Source: Methylomonas sp. (GTDB lineage: Bacteria; Pseudomonadota; Gammaproteobacteria; Methylococcales; Methylomonadaceae). From it: 7,063 nt of DNA. The translations under genes and the position numbers were made by a program. The notes under the pieces are model-generated. The model ran no database searches, had not been told where the DNA came from, and saw only the letters and a program-made list of their open reading frames with translations. How positions within the stretch are numbered: position 1 is the first letter of the stretch; the number at the start of each line of letters is the position of its first letter. Below, one piece after another: positions 4,621 to 7,063 of the stretch. The stretch is taken from NCBI GenBank assembly GCA_028688235.1, contig JAQTYP010000181.1:1-7063 (forward strand). Reading direction: 5' to 3'.

Positions 4621-7063
4621 ATGAACGACTTTATTCCCGGCCAACGCTGGATTAGCAACACCGAGTCGGAACTCGGTTTAGGTATGATTTTGGATGCGGA
4701 ATTCAACCGCGTTACCGTATTGTTTTTGGCTACAGGCGACAAGCGGGTTTATGCGCGCGACAATGCGCCGTTGACGCGGGTAAAATTTGCCGAAGGCGAT
4801 GTCGTCGAGTCCACCGACTACGTTAAGATCACCGTGCAACAGGTACAGCAACATAACGGCTTGCTGAGTTATTTCGGTCTGGATGAGGATGGACAGCTTC
4901 AGCAAATCGACGAGATGGAGCTCAATCACCATATCCAGTTCAACAAGCCTCAGGATAGGCTATTTACCGGCCAGTTCGATCCCAGTGCCTGGTTTAGCCT
5001 GCGCTTCGACACCTGGCGCCGCCAGCAGCAACATCAGCAATCGGTCGTCAAAGGTTTGCAAGGCGCGCGTGCTGCGTTGATCCCGCATCAGATTTATATT
5101 GCGCATGAGGCCTCCAATCGGGTTTCACCTCGGGTCATGCTGGCGGACGAAGTGGGTTTGGGTAAGACCATAGAGGCCGGATTGATTTTGCAGCATAGGC
5201 TGATCAACGGTTTGAGCCGGCGTGTCTTGATTCTGGTGCCGGAAGCCTTGATGTATCAATGGTTGGTGGAAATGCTCCGCCGATTCAATCTGCGCTTCAG
5301 TTTGTTGGATGAAACCCGCTGTTTGGCCTGTCAGGACGAAAATCCGTTCGCGACCGAGCAACTGATACTGTGCAGCCAACAGTTTTTTGCCGATTTTCCT
5401 GAGCGTCAGACCCAAGCTTTGGATGCTGGTTGGGATATGGTCGTGGTCGACGAGGCCCATCATTTGGAATGGAGCGAACAGGCCCCCAGTTCCGATTATT
5501 TGTTCGTCGAGCAATTGGCCAATAGCGTCGACGGGCTGGTATTGCTGACGGCAACGCCGGAACAATTGGGCAAGGAAAGCCATTTTGCCCGTTTGCGTTT
5601 GCTCGATCCCGATCGCTTTTACAGTTTTCGGCAGTTTTTAGTGGAGGAAGGTCAGTTTGCACCGGTAGCCGATTTGGCCAATCAATTGATTAGCGGCGAG
5701 GCTTTGTCCACCGAGCAGCAGGCGCGCCTGAAAAGCCTGTTGTTGCACGATAACGTCGACAAATTGTTGCAACAATTCAACGCCGATCCTGGCAATCAAG
5801 CGATACGCGACGAATTGATCCTGTTGTTGCTGGATCATCACGGTACAGGCCGGATTTTATTCAGAAACTCTCGTCATACCGTGCAAGGTTTTCCGGACCG
5901 CGAGCGCCATGCTTATCCCTTACAAGGTCAGTCCGACACCGATTTGGCGGCCAGTCCGTATTTTCTTTGGTTACTGGATAAGCTGAAAGAATTGGGCGAT
6001 GAAAAGGCCTTGCTGATTTGCCAACATGCCGAGACCGTCATCCGGCTGGAATTGCTGCTACGGCAGCATGTCGGCCATACCGCCGCCGTGTTTCACGAGG
6101 GCATGAGCATAGTCGAGCGCGACAGGGCGGCGGCCTTTTTCGCCGACGACGAGAGCCGCGCTCAAGTACTGTTATGTTCGGAAATCGGTAGTGAGGGACG
6201 GAATTTTCAATTCGTCCGCCATTTGATTTTGTTCGATTTACCGCGCAATCCCGATCTGTTACAACAACGTATAGGTCGTCTGGATAGGATAGGGCAAAAG
6301 CATGTGATTCAGATTCATATACCCTATTTGGTCGATAGTCCGCAGCATCTGCTTTACCGCTGGTATGAGGAGGGTTTGGATGCCTTCAGGCACAACTGTT
6401 CGGCGGCCGGTATCGTCGCCAAGCACCTGGACGTCGAGTTGGGCGAGCTGTTGGCGAGTCCGGATCAGGCTACCATCGGACGCTTTATTGCCAAGTCGCG
6501 GGAATTGACGGCGCAAACGGAAGAAGAACTGCACAAAGGTCGTGATCTCTTGCTGGAGCTGAATTCTTGCCGTCCGGCGGAAGCGGAGTCGCTGATCCAA
6601 CAGTTGCGTGCAACGGAACATGACGGCAGTTTATGGCCTTATATGGAAGCGATGTTCGATTGTTACGGAGTCGATGTCGAATATCACTCTAAGGATTGCC
6701 ACATCTTGTGGCCTAGCGAAAATTTGCGTATCTCGCACTTTCCGATGTTGCAGGACGACGGACTTACGGTTACGGTTAGCCGGGATGTCGCTTTGGCTAG
6801 GGAAGACATGCAGTTTCTGACACAAGAACATCCTATGGTGCTGGCGGCGATGGACTTGGTGTTGTCCAGCGAGACCGGCAATGCGGCGGTCAGTATCATC
6901 AAACAGCCGCAATTGAAACCGGGGCAGTTTTTGTTGGAGTTGTTGTTCGTCGCAGAATGCAGTGCGCCGGCGGAATTACAAATCGGACGTTTCTTGCCGC
7001 ATACGCCGTTGAGGGTGTTGATCGATCAAAACCTGAAAGATTTGACGGCCGCGAAACCTCATT
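4621..7063 (+). CDS. rapA: RNA polymerase-associated ATPase RapA (3' partial)
   Basis: RapA is a SWI2/SNF2-family ATPase that binds RNA polymerase and promotes its recycling after transcription. The frame is open for 814 codons to the window edge; E. coli RapA has 968 residues, so about 150 are missing. The start MNDFIPGQRWISNTESELGLG lines up with the E. coli N-terminus (GQRWISDTESELGLG). The Tudor-like N-terminal domains take up about 1-110. ATPase motifs are LADEVGLGKTIEAG (Walker A Lys182), LILVPEALMYQW (203-214), VVVDEAHH (277-281) and LLTATPEQLG (308-317). The second lobe has KALLICQH (462-468), EIGSEGRNFQF (521-531) and QQRIGRLDRIGQ (548-559) with the arginine-finger region. The C-terminal RapA domain begins after about 600 and is cut. 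No key motif is altered. It starts 18 bases after the beta-helix stop with no visible Shine-Dalgarno, so it may depend on its upstream neighbour or use an unseen promoter. Confidence 0.97.
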   Translation, partial: MNDFIPGQRWISNTESELGLGMILDAEFNRVTVLFLATGDKRVYARDNAPLTRVKFAEGDVVESTDYVKITVQQVQQHNGLLSYFGLDEDGQLQQIDEMELNHHIQFNKPQDRLFTGQFDPSAWFSLRFDTWRRQQQHQQSVVKGLQGARAALIPHQIYIAHEASNRVSPRVMLADEVGLGKTIEAGLILQHRLINGLSRRVLILVPEALMYQWLVEMLRRFNLRFSLLDETRCLACQDENPFATEQLILCSQQFFADFPERQTQALDAGWDMVVVDEAHHLEWSEQAPSSDYLFVEQLANSVDGLVLLTATPEQLGKESHFARLRLLDPDRFYSFRQFLVEEGQFAPVADLANQLISGEALSTEQQARLKSLLLHDNVDKLLQQFNADPGNQAIRDELILLLLDHHGTGRILFRNSRHTVQGFPDRERHAYPLQGQSDTDLAASPYFLWLLDKLKELGDEKALLICQHAETVIRLELLLRQHVGHTAAVFHEGMSIVERDRAAAFFADDESRAQVLLCSEIGSEGRNFQFVRHLILFDLPRNPDLLQQRIGRLDRIGQKHVIQIHIPYLVDSPQHLLYRWYEEGLDAFRHNCSAAGIVAKHLDVELGELLASPDQATIGRFIAKSRELTAQTEEELHKGRDLLLELNSCRPAEAESLIQQLRATEHDGSLWPYMEAMFDCYGVDVEYHSKDCHILWPSENLRISHFPMLQDDGLTVTVSRDVALAREDMQFLTQEHPMVLAAMDLVLSSETGNAAVSIIKQPQLKPGQFLLELLFVAECSAPAELQIGRFLPHTPLRVLIDQNLKDLTAAKPH

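Noticed and set aside
5125..5583. 152-codon open frame on the minus strand inside rapA
   Set aside because: It lies opposite the conserved ATPase motifs of rapA, and its translation is rich in Gln, Arg and His with no recognisable domain, as expected for an antisense shadow.
6259..6621. 120-codon open frame on the minus strand inside rapA
   Set aside because: It is opposite the conserved RapA helicase motif VI region and shows no family features of its own.

Overview
The window is a compact, fully coding stretch with every gene on the + strand. It holds seven genes: five complete ones and one cut by each window edge. The longest gap between genes is about 74 bases, so no stretch over 300 bases lacks a gene. 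I see no RNA genes, insertion sequences, CRISPR array or convincing terminator hairpin. The gene content points to a gammaproteobacterium. RapA is typical of that class, and the metallohydrolase plus SoxYZ-like carrier pair is a family set associated with PQQ-dependent methanol/alcohol dehydrogenases. A methylotroph or methanotroph of the Methylococcales (Methylomonas or Methylobacter type) is the best guess. That is inferred from family knowledge, not from a database match.

Region 1 (1-1769) holds the C-terminal part of a metallo-beta-lactamase-fold hydrolase, an exported fused SoxYZ-like carrier protein and a small exported DUF2845 protein. They are separated by 24 and 11 bases and look like one transcription unit. 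The first two match the 'quinoprotein relay system' zinc metallohydrolase and the quinoprotein dehydrogenase-associated SoxYZ-like carrier. A quinoprotein dehydrogenase and a cytochrome c would be expected upstream, outside the window.

Region 2 (1844-4602) holds cysC (adenylylsulfate kinase, makes PAPS), a DHH/DHHA1 phosphoesterase 14 bases downstream and a membrane-anchored right-handed beta-helix protein that starts with TTG. CysC makes the sulfuryl donor PAPS, and some DHH/DHHA1 enzymes hydrolyse pAp, the by-product of PAPS use. The pair could therefore be a PAPS supply and pAp clean-up module, and the beta-helix protein could act on an envelope polysaccharide. This is a hypothesis.

Region 3 (4621-7063) is rapA, the SWI2/SNF2-type ATPase that recycles RNA polymerase. 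It is open for 814 codons and runs off the right edge, with roughly 150 residues missing compared with E. coli RapA. It begins 18 bases after the beta-helix gene. Nothing in the window is clearly a wholly new system. The points most worth a second look are the SoxYZ-like relay set with its small DUF2845 partner and the cysC-DHH-beta-helix cluster.
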